In this document: positions 10,641 to 23,300 of the stretch, piece after piece
Layout of the letters: each line of letters starts with the position of its first letter
Numbering within the stretch: the first letter of the stretch is position 1
NCBI GenBank assembly: GCA_030686995.1
Contig: CM060681.1
Span: forward strand, 161,101,333 to 161,165,332
Reading direction: 5' to 3'
DNA from: Artemisia argyi
Taxonomy: Eukaryota; Streptophyta; Magnoliopsida; Asterales; Asteraceae
DNA length: 64,000 nt
Notes under the pieces: generated by a model
What the model was told of the DNA's origin: nothing
Database searches by the model: none
Seen by the model: the letters and a program-made list of their open reading frames with translations, nothing else
Program-made: the position numbers and the translations under genes

Positions 10641-13430
10641 AAATTATCAATCAATATGCATTTAGAAATTTGGGAATGAATTAGGAGGTTTGAAGGCAAA
10701 GTGCAAATTCATAAACATCAATACAACTAACTAAATGGGGAGATAAGAAGGAATGGTGTGTAGCTTCTTTTAACAATTATGCTCTTTCACAATTTTATGT
10801 TTGTAGGTTTTTAGGTGGCCGATGTATGGTGGAAGTTTTGGTATATCCGTTTTTTCTTATAGTTTGTGGAATTAGGGATGATCATGTTTGGTGAGTGTTT
10901 ATTCACTCACCTTTTCTTTACCAAAATAAGACTAAATAATCCAAAAACTAACCCAAATTGCCAAAGAAAATGTGTTTTTGTGATTGTGAATGTGCAGGTA
11001 CAGATATTTCATAAAAAGACAAAAAACCGGCAAAAACGAGCACGAGAGTGGAAAGAGTCAGAAAGTCAAAGCTGGAATTTGAAAAGTCAAAGAAAGCTCA
11101 TAAAGTCAAAAGAAGTCCTTGAAGTTTGGAGAATTGACAAGATTCACCCTTTTGTGAAAGTTGGAAGAAATTACAAGATTGGTCCCTAGAGTTTAAGAGT
11201 TTGACAATTTTGGTCCTTGAAGAAAAATTTGAAGAATGATCAACTCTAGCCCTTCATCTTTTCAAGAATGACATGAAAAGTCCTTGGATATATTTATGAA
11301 GAATGGCATTTATGGTCCTTGAAATTTTAGAAAAACTACACAATTGGTCCTTGTTATAATTTGAAAATACATAAGTTAAGTCCAAGTCCAAAAAAAGCAT
11401 GAGTCCAAATTGCAAATATAAAGTCCAAATCCTTTAACCAAGCCCAAAATTCCCGCCCCAAAACCCCTCTGGTCAACCCTCACTTACCCACAGTCAAACT
11501 TTAATATAAAAATACTTTTACAATTTACCCGCCCCCCAATTCCCTTTAACCCAGAAAAACGTATAAATACTAGTTCCTTCAAATCAAAATTAACTCAAGT
11601 TAAATTAAAATCACTCTAATTAAACATGATACCCTCATGATTGAAGCTTCCAGAAGCACTTCCCACATGGTTGGAGTTTGTTGTAAGCTGAGTCAGAGAG
11701 TGTGGATACTTGACAGCTCATGATTGGACAAGACACGTAATTCGTTTGCCTTGGATACACCTTCTAGAAACTTGTCAGCACATGGCAGTGAGATTACACT
11801 AATAGGGACAAGTGGCAGATTGCTATTGGAGTCAACACATCACCAAGCTTGATCTAAGGGCTATAATTGGATGAAAGAAGCACAAATTCGATCTAAGGGA
11901 TATGAGGAGCTGAGAAGAAGCATAGTACTCACACGGATTGCCAGCATGGCATAAGACCCCTTACTTCTCTCATTTCCTATAAATAGGACCTAGTTTTCTT
12001 CATTTGAGCATGTAGTTTAGAGTAGTGTTATAATGCTGAATTTTTCAATCAATGTATTACTCTTATTTTAATTTCATTCTCAGTATTGTAAAATTCTCTC
12101 AGTTTTTAATAAAATTCGAATTAAGTTTTGTTTTCATTTCTCTAAATTCTTATCAGCTATAATTTTCTTTAGTTGTAATAACCTCTTGTACTGTTTCATC
12201 TAAATAAATATTAAACTCATTACAGATTTCCATCTCTATTCTTCATTATTTCATAAATTTTCATTTGAAAAACATAAAAAAAAATCAGATAAATAATAAA
12301 AATATATAAAAAATGAAAATGTTGAAATCAGCTTGCATTCAAGCTATTTGGTAGTTTAGAACCACTCATTTTAGCTCAATAGCTTTTGTGAGTGATTGTT
12401 GAAGTTCATATCAGTACCTTGTTCTAAATCACATAAACAGGCAACATTAGTCAAAGTTCAGAAGAAGGATTTGATCCAGGTGGTGATTTGATAGACAAAG
12501 TGGAAATTGGGAAGCCATTTGCCTATCCAAAGATAGGCAAGCATAGTGAATCCCCTCTCTTTGAGCTGTGGGGAATTATTTTTGTAAGTACTTTTTCCAA
12601 TTCAAAGTTCTAATTGCATGATAAAGAAGGATTGTGTAGATGTGTTGTACTTACTTGTTTACTGTTTCATCAGTTGAATTTGATCATATTAGAGTCAAAT
12701 TGATTGTGTTTAGTCTTCTAGTGTTAGACTTATCATATAACTGAGTTTGTTCATTGAAATCTGCCTATATTAGCTTGCTTGAGAGATTTGTGATTTGTTT
12801 CATTATTGTAGTTATCTGTTCTTATAATCTCTATTGATGATTTGAAATTTTGATTGATCAGTTTTGAGAGTGGTAGTAGTTTGATCTCAAATTTGATAGT
12901 GTGATAAAGGAATAAAGTAGTTTTTGGATGGAGTTGGTTTGCTGAGATTTCATTACCTCTGTAGGGTATAAATAGCTTAGATCGTTTAACTTAGATACAA
13001 TTAGGAGAGTTAAGCATAAAAATCAGTAGGTTTAGTTTTAAATAATCAAAATTACTTTTATTCTCTCATTTTAGTTGACTGTTAGTTCTCAATTGTAGGT
13101 ATATAAGGATTGCTTAATTCACTTTAATCTTAGCTTATAATTACTTATGTATTAAGTTTAGATTAATTAAAGTTCAATAAAGTCAAAACTCTTAAAATCA
13201 AAATAGTCAAAATATGTCTTGAACCTTGGATGATTAGAGCCTTATTCAGACTCAAATTAGGTTAGCAATAGGTTGATTGTGATAGGGCTTTTGCACATTT
13301 TAGATTCTCAATAGTATAGAGTAGCTTTTGCCCCACTAATATTCAGGTTTAGAGCTTAATTAGGTAGCTTATCAAAGTCTGCAAGTTTAGTCACTTAATA
13401 CCTATTTGCTGATTCAAGTGAGTATCTGCA
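10641..13430 (+). other. Left part of an older unclassified repeat, probably LTR-retrotransposon derived
   Basis: No protein domain is visible. At 11150-11360 variants of the phrase ttggtccttgaa recur every few dozen bases. A promoter-like TATA lies at 11977, followed by AT-rich sequence with aataaa signals near 12105 and 12206. This promoter, start and polyadenylation order resembles a long terminal repeat. A frame at 10866-11189 is Lys/Arg-rich but unrecognised. The repeat is interrupted at 13430 by the element at 13431-33593 and resumes at 33599, because CTGCA flanks that insertion on both sides. Confidence 0.45.
11977..11988 (+). promoter_or_regulatory. Candidate TATA box in the older repeat
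   Basis: The sequence cctataaatagg is a near-ideal plant TATA box. It lies about 120 bp before the first aataaa signal, as expected in an LTR. No gene starts immediately downstream. Confidence 0.45.
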
Positions 13431-16400
13431 TGTCACACCCCCAAAATCGGGTCCAGCGGAAGCATACATGTAGCTGGGGTGTAACTCAATTGGTATTACA
13501 ACACTAGTTCAAAAATAGTTTGCACTTGAATCATTTAGAATAAAATAGTTAAATCAAAATGTTGAATCTATATCGTTAAAAGTAATGCGGAAGTAGACCA
13601 TTAAAATAGTTAAAAACGGTCCCCAAATGATTAAATCAGAGTCTTCTATGACCATGCCCTGCCCTGCCAAAACCTCTTGTAGCGTGCCATTGCTTAATAC
13701 CTGAAAATACATGCTAAAGTGTCAACACAATGGTTGGTGAGTTCATAGAGTCTTGTGAAAAAGAATGTAATGCATATGTATGAAGGTATCCCAGCAAAGG
13801 CATCGTAAATCCACTCAGTTACAAGTCCCGCCATAAGAGACTTGTAACCTGTGTGTTTACGACCCACTGCCAAATGTAATATGTATATGTGAACAAATGT
13901 AATACTTGTATCCAAATTCCATGATAAATATAGCAAACGGCTATATAAATAATTCAGTCCATGAGGCCATATGATAAAACAGTCAAGTGGGAAAATCTGT
14001 AATAAGGTTGATGCAAAGGCATCGTAATTCAGTCAAGTAGGGAAACAGCAATATTACGTTTGACATCACAGCCAAGTGGGGAGTACCGCAATATTACGTT
14101 TGACATCACAGCCAAGTGGGGAATACCACAATACGTTTGACATCACATCCAAGTGGGGAATACCACAATATTACGTTTGACATCACAGCCAAGTGGGGAA
14201 TACCACAATATTACAATGAACATATGGGAACAATTTGTGACCATGAAGTCATGTAAACAAGGATGACAAATCCCATGAAATGCAGTAATCAACATACCAA
14301 TGAAATGCAGGTAATCAAACATATGTATAGGTAAAGCTGAAAATGTTTGAGTAATCAACCATGTAAAGCAAGTAATGCGTTTAAGTAAAACGAGCATGTA
14401 TTCTCCCCCAAAGAGTTTACAAAACAATTAAAAGAGTAGGGGCTATGACTCACCTGAAGCTGATGTTACTGTGATGAAGTGAAATGAAAAACAATGAACG
14501 GTAAGCTGCCGCAACCTAATATGAATGATATGAACGATCTAATTTAGATCATGAAATGATGTTGGAAATGTCCATGCACATGTTTCCTATACCACTCTAT
14601 TCTTTGGAAAAACACTTGTTGTTATCAAAAATATATATTTTCCAAGACTTAGGAAAATATGGCTATTAGAAAAATAAAGCTAGTTACAATATATATGCAT
14701 ATATATCGTATGTATCAATGTTAGTGTTGAAATCCTCGGTTTGAAATCCTTGAAATAACACCTTGTAGTGATAAAAATATACTTGTAATCACTAATACTT
14801 CATTAGTTATGAATTTAGGTACTTGGTTAATATTTCTAGAAAATCTAGAATTTAGTACGTAGAAGTAGTATTATTATTATTACTAGTGAAAGCTGCCAAT
14901 TATAGAGGAGTTTTGCCGATATTGAAACGTGAATATCTTTGTCGTTATAAGCCCGTTTTACTTGTTCTTTATATTTACGGCTACGTCTTAGTATGTAGTA
15001 ACATATTTTGGAAAGCTTGGCTCCTCCGGGTTACGTCTAAAGCCTCTTTTTGTCCGACGAAAAACGTCCAACAGCATGTATTTTTCCGGAAAATAGTTTT
15101 CGTCAATAAACTTGCAAAAATCATAACTTCTTCGTTATAAACTCTTTTTAATCCGTTCTTTCGCCTACGGATTCGTTTTTGTATTTTCTGATTTTCCAGA
15201 ATTTACCAAAATGGGACAGAATGTTTATATAGTTGTTACAAAACCATTTCCAAGGTTCAAAACTAGTTTCTACATCAACCAAAACTCTTGCAAACTTCAC
15301 AAAACTATACTAATCCTACCATACACCTTCTTAGGGTGCCATGGGTTCCTAATGACTAGTAATCAAGTTAATTTAACAAGGGAACACCTAAATCACAATC
15401 TAGGGTTTGTATGTTCAAAAAGTATACAAAAATAAAGTGGTATAACTAATTTTTGCATGAAATTAAGCATGAATACCATAAGATACATATGTTAATTAGA
15501 TGAAAACATGAAAATAAATTTGAATACTCACTTTGAAATAATAGGTGGTGAGATGCTGAGAAACCTTGGATTACTTGTGTTTTTGTGTTATGATTCTTGA
15601 TTAGGATGATGAAATGAACAACTTTGATGCTTTGTACTTTGAAAATTAATGGATTTTGGTTGGGGATCTTAATTGGGTCGTGGTCTAGGGAGGAAGACAA
15701 GAGAAAACCTCACTTTGATTCTTGAAAATGAATGTAAATGTGTTAAAGGTGTTTAAGTATAAAATATCTAATGAAATGGCATTATGGTAAATATTTAGTC
15801 AAGTGAAAGACAAGGGGGGCTGCACATGTAAAGAAATTAGATGAGTATGTAGTAAGCTTGGTGTTATCTGGTTCACGGAGTCGGTTTTGGTTCCGTTATT
15901 CGCAAAACGTAAAGTTTTAAACCGTGAAACGTAAATTCGGGCATCGTAAAAATATGAAACTTGAAAGAATGACTAAACTTGTCAAAATACTCCATAATAA
16001 AATAAAAATGAATGGTAAGTTCCATCGGGTTGCTTGAACGTTGTTAAAACTGGAAACGCGGGTTAAAAATGCGTAATTCGCGTAAAACGCTGAACTGGAA
16101 AACGTAAAATTCCAAAATACTGGGTAAATGAATGTAATAACTTTTATGATGATATAATGGATATAAAAATATGTCGGGACCATTGTGGGAATATTTAGAT
16201 ATATTCGTCGTGTTTATAAACCGGGTGTTAACGTTTATTTATAAATAATTATAAGGAACACGTTAAATGTATCAAATATATAAATTTGAAAATCCTAAGA
16301 GTGGTATAACATGTAAATGACCTACTGATGATATGCAGACTGTCTCTAGTCCGTATGCAGTGTCCTTAACACTAACGAAATGAATTCGCACCTAAATCAA

Positions 16401-16648
16401 TCCGGTTACGCGAATTTGAATACCCGTAAACTAAATTTACGATGAAACGTGTAATGCAAATGAATAGTGAAAACTTTTCCGGCAATGAATAGTGTTTAGT
16501 GAATAGTAATATTCCTGAATGCTTCTCAGAATGTCAAACTGACACCAAAAATGATGAATAGTAAACTGATAAATAGTGTTTTCATGAATAGTGTTTTTCT
16601 AAAGTTCGGGAAATGACCTGAAATGACCTGAAATGGTGAGTTGTGACA
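13431..16648 (-). repeat. Left LTR (3' LTR in element orientation)
   Basis: Starts tgtcacacccccaaaatc and ends gagttgtgaca, matching 30390-33593 almost throughout. It contains a tandem repeat of about 40 bp (14054-14213). Short open frames inside it recur in the other LTR and are not genes. Confidence 0.95.
14054..14213 (+). repeat. 40-bp tandem repeat in the left LTR, about four copies
   Basis: Each unit begins ttacgtttgacatcacagcc and continues aagtggggaataccacaata. One unit has lost a few bases. The same array is present at 31013-31172 in the other LTR, so it predates insertion. Confidence 0.85.
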
Positions 16649-17325
16649 GTCTTCCCCTCTAAAAGGAACTTCGTCCCGAAGTTCAGTTTATGTTGGTTTC
16701 TGAAAACATATTGGTGAAAAGTGATGATATTTGAGAATTCCAGCGGACTCTCACGATAGGAATTCGACTCTGCTTCAATTGTTCGACCTAACTGTCCATG
16801 ATTTCTACTTGTTCTCCTGCAAGGTTTATGTTTGACTTTGGGTTGGATTCCATTCCAAATGGAATTATGAGTGACTAATCTGAAAAGATGATAATACATG
16901 GTTGTGTAGTCCTGTTGTTCTCTAACAAGGCTCAAGTCTGACGGCCACTAGGCCTATTCGGTCTGAAATATTACATGGTTCAGTGTATCTCGGGTTTAAC
17001 TTTCCAAGTTTTCTGAATGATATCGTGCCTTTCCTAGGCAGAACTTTCTGCATAACTCTGCTTACCAACTTGAAGTTTTAATGGTTTACAACTTTATCGA
17101 ACTTGTAACTGATTCTTGATTTGTAGGAAGTTCCTGGTTATTTCATGAATACTTACTGGACTAGTGAGCTAGGCTTTTCTAAATTTCGATCCGTCATTGG
17201 ATGTTGGCACTTCGACCATAGAGTGCCTCATTTAGTGTAGTCTCTACGCTCGCGCGATAACCATGGTTGTAAAAGAATCTGATTGATGGCAAATGGCTAA
17301 TCCAACCATTTCTAGTGTCAATCAC
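16649..17325 (-). pseudogene. Decayed chromovirus integrase C-terminal fragment
   Basis: Read on the minus strand with frameshifts, this segment aligns with the integrase of the element at 38147-59927. Recognisable pieces are a conserved EALYGR motif near 17240 and GKLNPRY near 16990, which in the intact relative opens the barrel-like region before the chromodomain. Several stops interrupt it, and the chromodomain itself cannot be followed to the LTR. Its upstream continuation is at 28196 and beyond, separated by the nested Athila-like insertion. Confidence 0.75.
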
Positions 17326-17531
17326 TGATGAGGCGAAAAATGATCCATTTTTAGGGGGTCATTTAAGCCCGAATCCGAATTTATTTGATCAAATATTGCC
17401 CTAAATCGTTCATTTTGTGATTTTAGGTACTTGGAGAGTGAATTCTGGAAAAGAAGCCATTTTGGACGTTTTTGGAGCATAAAAGTGAAGAAAACGGCAA
17501 AGTCTCAATTTTCCATGCTGGGAACAGTAGG

Positions 17532-17771
17532 TGACGGCGTCAAGAGTAATTTCCTGACGGCGTCAAACCTCAATAATAAAATCCGAGAGTTCATGAAGGC
17601 GTCAAGAGTTTTCCTGACGGCGTCAAAACCCCAAGAATTAAAATCCGTAGTTGATGACGGCGTCACACACAGGGCGTCAAGAGTAATTTGTGTGACGGCC
17701 TAGGCCTTGACGGCGTCAGAAGTAGATCAAGGCCGTCCGAGGAAGTATTTGGCGGCGAGATGACGGCGTCA
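17532..17771 (+). promoter_or_regulatory. Cluster of TGACGGCGTCA palindromes upstream of the LTR TATA box
   Basis: Perfect copies of the 11-mer TGACGGCGTCA start at 17532, 17555, 17615, 17655, 17708 and 17761, with a variant at 17594 and partial copies at 17671 and 17693. TGACG is the core recognised by plant TGA-type bZIP factors, and here two cores face each other around one central base. The cluster ends about 35 bp before the TATA box, an enhancer-like position. Binding is inference. The 3' LTR has the same cluster at 26946-27180. Confidence 0.6.
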
Positions 17772-17805
17772 CACCTTTGTTCTTGACGCCGTTATCCCTA
17801 TTTTC

Positions 17806-17815
17806 CTATATATAG
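17806..17815 (+). promoter_or_regulatory. LTR TATA box
   Basis: The sequence ctatatatag lies just after the TGACG cluster and before a CT/A-rich segment (from 17817) that probably starts the R region. It is conserved in the 3' LTR near 27220. Confidence 0.65.
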
Positions 17816-18782
17816 TTTTCTAGTTTTTCACATTAAAAGAGAGAAGTTTTGGGAGAAACCCTAAAGACGATTTTGGTGTAACTTTACAGGTTTTTCAAGG
17901 GATCTAACCCCTTGATACCTTGCATGATTAATCAAGATAAGTGTTCTTCTAATTCAATCAATATTTCTATGTGTTGGTTGTTTATATCTTGTTCTTGTCT
18001 TAATTCTATCATGCTAGGCTAGATCTCTTTTGTGTTTGCTTAGATCTAATGAAACCTAGATATTGATTATGTGTTGATTACTTGTTTATTCTTGTTTTTG
18101 GATGAATGATTTATATGTTAAGCTTAAGAAAACTGGCAGATCTCCAAATGGTAACATGCTTGAACGTCTTAAGAAACATGAACCGAGGCGTACTAGGTCT
18201 TTATTGGTTGTATTTAATGCATGAGCCACTGTTTACAATCCCTATAGTTGTGCTGGGCATGGTGTAGGAGGAGATAAGAGCTCATAGAATTGGGGAGTTA
18301 TGTATGCCACCCCATGAATGGTATTAAGGAATACGATCCGTCATCCATGCAATTATAACAAGTAATTAACGTGTAAAAGATATCTAGGGAGTAGTGAAAT
18401 CTAAGTAAACACATTTTCTCCAATTACTGCTCACAACCTTAGTATAATTTAGCTTATTTCATTTTTAGTATTCTATTTTGATTGCATCTTAGTTTTGGGT
18501 TAGTTGAATAGCAACTAATTCCGCCCACTCTTCCAAAACCCGAGAATTTCAATTGCTTTCTAAAAAATATAAAAACACAAAAATAATCATCTCTCACCTT
18601 TAGAACTAGTAATTTAGGCTTTCTAATCCTAGCGACACTATTCCAAAGCTGAACGATCAATTCCCCGGTACTTGTCACTATACTATACTACAACGATCAG
18701 GTACACTGCCTGGTGGGGGTTGTAAGCCTCTCGAGATCATTTGAGAGGTAAAGCCTGTTGCGATTCCCACGCATCAAGTTTT

Positions 18783-18800
18783 TGGCGCCGCAGCCCGGGG
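18783..18800 (+). other. Primer-binding site of the Athila-like element
   Basis: tggcgccgcagcccgggg lies seven bases after the LTR. It resembles the tRNA-Asp-type primer site known from Athila relatives (tggcgccg...), but the second half departs from it, so the primer tRNA assignment is tentative. Confidence 0.65.
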
Positions 18801-18948
18801 AAATAGTTATTGTCTAGGTTAGAATTTCTTTTTATTAGGTCTACTTGCTAGATTCCTTTCTAGTAAGATTTTATTTTTATTTTTAGGTTTTCTTTAGTCT
18901 ATCTAATTTCTTCGTGCCTTTGTTCGTAACTCTTCACCACCTGCCATC

Positions 18949-20325
18949 ATGGCAAATGACGAATCCCTTAACCTTAGGATCACTAGGAGTCGTAGTTCCA
19001 CTCGAAACCTTGTCTTGCCGTATGCGGAACCCGAAAGAGAACTGCATAGATTGAGACAATATCGCTCAACTTCTGAACCATCCAGCGTTGCCATCGATTT
19101 TGATGCACCTCTCTCTGAAGAAAATTCAGAAAACCATGTCTCAACCCCTAGCTCCCAACCCAACGACGACACTAGTACTCCCGCAACCCCCATTCCTAAG
19201 CGTCTCAAAGACTACTCCTCCCCAACCTCTCGTGGCTTCTCAAACGCCATTGTCTACCCAAACGAACACACCAACGAGGTCTTGCACGCAAACGATGTTT
19301 GGCTTGTCAAAAGTGTGTGTAAATTTCACGGACTAGATGAGGAAAATCCAATCCGACACGTCAAGGACTTCCTGAAAATAGTGGACACCATCCATACGGA
19401 TGGGGCTACTAGGGACACATCCCGATTGCGATTCTTTCCTTTCACCTTATATGAAAAAGCCCAAGAATGGTATGACAAACTCCCTTCTGAATCTATATTC
19501 ACATGGGAGCAACTCATATCCAAGTTCTATGAGAAGTTCTTTCCACCTGGAAAAACCTCAGCACTAAGAGATAGGATCCTCCGTTTCCGGAAGGAGAAGG
19601 ACGAACCCTTTTATAAATCGTGGACTAGGTTCAAAGATTCAATAAGACAAGTTCCCCATCATGGCATTGAGCTTTGGCTCTTGGTCCAAATCTTCTACGA
19701 AAATATCTCCTCTAATGACCGAAACGAAATTAACCAATCTAGGAAAGGAAGATTGGCCAATCTTAGTGCTGAAGAAGGATGAGATAGGATTGAAGAATAT
19801 GCTCAAGACCAGGATGACACTTGGGATGAACCTGAGTCGACTGTCAGCATTTCTGAGATCACCTCGGATCGGTTGAGCAAAATTCACAAAAGAGCGGAAT
19901 ACTTAGCTGGATCGCAATTACCTAAACAGCTGTCGAATCCTTACTTGATCTGCGATTACTGTGGAGGCCCGCATGAGGTAGAAGAATGCGGAGGAGCAGC
20001 CACAACTGAACATGCATGCTTGTCAGGAGGGGACATTTATGCTGATCCCACCCTTTTGCCTTTCTACCAAAATGACGATTACACCCTTTGGGGAAATCTG
20101 GTAAAGAGAAGAGAAGGGGAGGAAGGCCCTGAATTCAAAATCAGGAGCAATTTCGAAGATGACCTTGGTCACTTCACTCAAGAAAAAGACTTGCAAATGA
20201 AAGGGCTTAATGAGCTTTTCGACGAGCAGCAGGAGGGTATTGGAGAATTTTTCAACAAGCTTAACTCAGCCCTAGATAACCTCCAAACGCCATTAGAAAG
20301 AAAAAAGACCCCATGCTCGCGATAA
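18949..20325 (+). pseudogene. gag: Athila-type Gag with one internal stop
   Basis: Gag packages the element RNA in cytoplasmic particles. The frame opens with ATG at 18949 and runs to 19782, where a TGA interrupts it. The same frame continues without other stops to 20325, so the full product would be about 458 residues. The first 90 residues are Ser/Pro-rich. The region HVKDFLKIVDTIH through FYEKFFPPGKTSALRDRIL is the retrotransposon Gag core. After the stop, CDYCGGPHEVEEC (from 19951) is a CCHC-like zinc knuckle with shortened spacing. A shift into the pol frame is needed near 20313. The stop probably replaced a tryptophan codon, because TGA sits where the flanking context reads EEG-x-DRI. 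Confidence 0.85.
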
Positions 20326-23300
20326 CCACACGAGCTGGAACGACAACCAAGGACCCTCCTTACCCAAACTCGTCCCCCGTCACCCCCGATCCAGACAAAC
20401 CTGAGGAGGAGGAGCAGGTGGTTGGCATTGGCACCCCAGACCAACCACCCGTAACGATCCCTTCCCTATCGGCCTTGCCTAACCAACCTGTGAGAATCCC
20501 ATTCCCGTCCCGATTAAGAAACCAGAAAACTTAGAATGATAACAAGAGGTTCTTGTCATACCTAAAAGACTCAGTTGTTACCATACCTCTCCTTGATGCT
20601 TGCTATCACATGCCAAAGTATAACACATACTTCAAAAAGCTACTCGCTAACAGGAAGAAACTCGAGGGTCTTGTGACCCTGGGAGAAGAATGCTCAGTGG
20701 TGACCCATCGAGGGCTACCAAAGAAGGTAGACGATCCGGGCAGCTTCACCTTGCTTTGCTCCATAGGACCTCTATCAATCAAGAATGCTCTTGCCGATTT
20801 GGGAGCGAGTATCAATCTCATGCCTCACTCTATGTTCCGTAAACTAGGATATTCTGGATTGAAGTCTACCCGTATGAACATCCAACTAGCCGATAGATCA
20901 GTCAAGTACCCCGTAGGGATATGCGAGAATGTGCTAGTCAAAGTTGGGAAATTCAAATTCCCGGTCGACTTCGTAATCCTGGATATGGAGGAGGATGACT
21001 TGGTACCTATCATCTTAGGTAGACCATTTCTTGCTACCGCTCGTGCAGTCATCGATGTCTACGATGGCAAATTGACCTTACGAGTGGGAGACGATAGCAC
21101 AACCTTCGACATTAAGGATTCTATGGACCTCTCCCTCGAAACAGCCAACCGGCTCTACTTTATCGGGGAAGTAGATGAACTCACAGATGTCATTGATAGT
21201 TGCGTCGATGAACAAATCGATGAAGGCTGGCTACGGGACGAGAGTTTTCTGCCTTTGCTAGAGGTGGAAAAGACGGAGGATGTTAATGCAGTCTCCTTCT
21301 ACCCCAGACAAGAGGCAATGGAGCATCTCGAGCTCCGAAAGCCCGAAAACAAGCTCAAACCTTCTATTATCGAACCTCCTAATGTTGATCTTAAAGAGCT
21401 TCCTAACCATTTGGAGTATGCCTTCCTTCAGGGGGAGGACCAACTCCCGGTAATCATAAACTCTTCCTTGGAACATGAACAAAAAGTTAAACTCTTAGAG
21501 GTCCTAAAAAAATACAAGGGGGTACTCGCATGGAGTGTGGCCGACATTAAGGGGATTGACTCAACTTTTTGCACACATAAGATTCTTATGGAGGAAGATT
21601 ATAAACCGACTGTGCAACCCCAGAGGCGAATGAACCCTAACATTAAGGAAGTAGTAAAGAAAGAAGTCATCAAACTTTTGGATGCAGGACTGATTTACCC
21701 GATCTCGGATAGCCCATGGGTCAGTCCTGTGCAGGTTGTACCTAAAAAGGGTGGAATGACTGTAGTAAAGAATGACAAGGGTGAGATGGTGCCCCAGAGA
21801 ACTGTCACTAGATGGCGGGTATGCATCGACTATCGAAAGCTCAATGATGCCACGAGGAAAGATCACTTTCCCTTACCATTCATTGATCAGATGTTAGAGA
21901 GATTATCTGGACCCGAGTACTATTGCTTCTTGGATGGATTCTCTGGATATCTTCAAATCCCCATAGCACCCGAGGACCAAGGAAAGACCACGTATACTTG
22001 CCCCTATGGAACATTTGCCTACAAAAGGATGCCTTTTGGGCTATGTAATGCCCCCGCCACTTTCCAACGTTGCATGACCGCAATCTTTCACGAACTCATG
22101 GAAGACAGCATGGAAGTGTTCATGGATGACTTTTCAGTCTTCGAAAACTCCTTCGACCGTTGTCTTGCTAATTTAGAAAAGATGCTTAAACGTTGTGAGG
22201 AAACCAACTTGGTGTTAAACTGGGAAAAGTGTCATTTCATGGTAAAGGAAGGGATTGTGTTAGGGCATAAGATCTCAGGGAACGGGATAGAGGTGGACCA
22301 AGCTAAAGTTGAAGCTATATCTAAGTTACCATACCCCACGACTGTTAAGGCAATACGCAGCTTTTTGGGGCACGCCGGATTTTATCGGAGATTCATCAAA
22401 GACTTCTCCAAAATTGCCCGGCCAATGACTCAATTGTTTGTGAAGGATTCTCCGTTCGATTTTTCCCAAGAATGCAAAGATGCTTTCGATCTCTTAAAAA
22501 GGGAACTCACTCAAGCTCCAATCATGATCACACCCAACTGGGAGTTACCATTTGAAATCATGTGTGACGCTAGCGATTTCGCTGTCGGGGCTGTATTAGG
22601 TCAACGACGTGACAAACTTTTCCAACCTATTTACTACGCTAGCAAAACCATGAATCCCGCTCAAGAGAACTACTCCACCACCGAAAAAGAATTATTAGCC
22701 GTAGTATTTGCATTCGACAAGTTCCGACAATATCTTGTCCTTTCAAAGACAGTCGTCTTCACTGATCACTCAGCTCTTCGATATCTGTTTGCGAAGCAGG
22801 ATGCTAAGCCACGACTAATTCGGTGGATCTTGTTGCTACAAGAATTCGATGTTGAGATTCGCGATAAGAGGGGGGCAGAGAATCTAGCCGCAGATCATCT
22901 ATCTCGTCTTGAAAACCCCTTGGATAAGCACGATAGAAGTGAGATTAGGGATTCGTTTCCTGACGAACAACTGATGTCAATGATTGATTCGGAGCCATGG
23001 TACGCCGACTTTGCTAATTACTTCGCAAGTAGATGTAGACTTGTTCCAGAACACCTGACTAAATACGAGAGGAAGAGGTTCTTTTCCCAGCTAAAATACT
23101 ACTTCTGGGATGAACCCTTTTTATTCCGAAGGTGTCCTGACCACATTATAAGGCGTTGTGTTTCGGAAAATGAGGCAGTTAAGATTATGAGGGAATGTCA
23201 CTCTGGTCCCTCTGGCGGGCATCATGGGATAAACGTTACCGCCCGAAAGATTCTCGATGCGGGATTCTATTGGCCCACAATTTTCCGTGATGTAAAAGAA

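Larger units (their letters stand above)
17326..18776 (+). repeat. 5' LTR of the Athila-like element
   Basis: Begins tgatgaggcgaaaaatgatc and ends cccacgcatca. It contains a cluster of TGACGGCGTCA motifs, then a TATA box at 17806 and a likely transcription start near 17840. The same 1451-bp length as the 3' copy shows few or no indels since insertion. Confidence 0.95.

Noticed and set aside
10866..11189. Lys/Arg-rich frame of 107 codons
   Set aside because: Composition follows the repeat's AAA/AGA-rich sequence. It lies in LTR-like text and has no domain.
14143..14427. Minus-strand frame, with a near copy at 31102-31386
   Set aside because: Its repetition reflects the two LTRs of one element, not a duplicated gene; stretches of it are the 40-bp tandem repeat.
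18454..18678. Minus-strand frame found three times (also 24620-24844 and 27868-28092)
   Set aside because: These are the same LTR segment in the 5' LTR, the internal copy and the 3' LTR. The threefold occurrence is useful as evidence of the duplication only.
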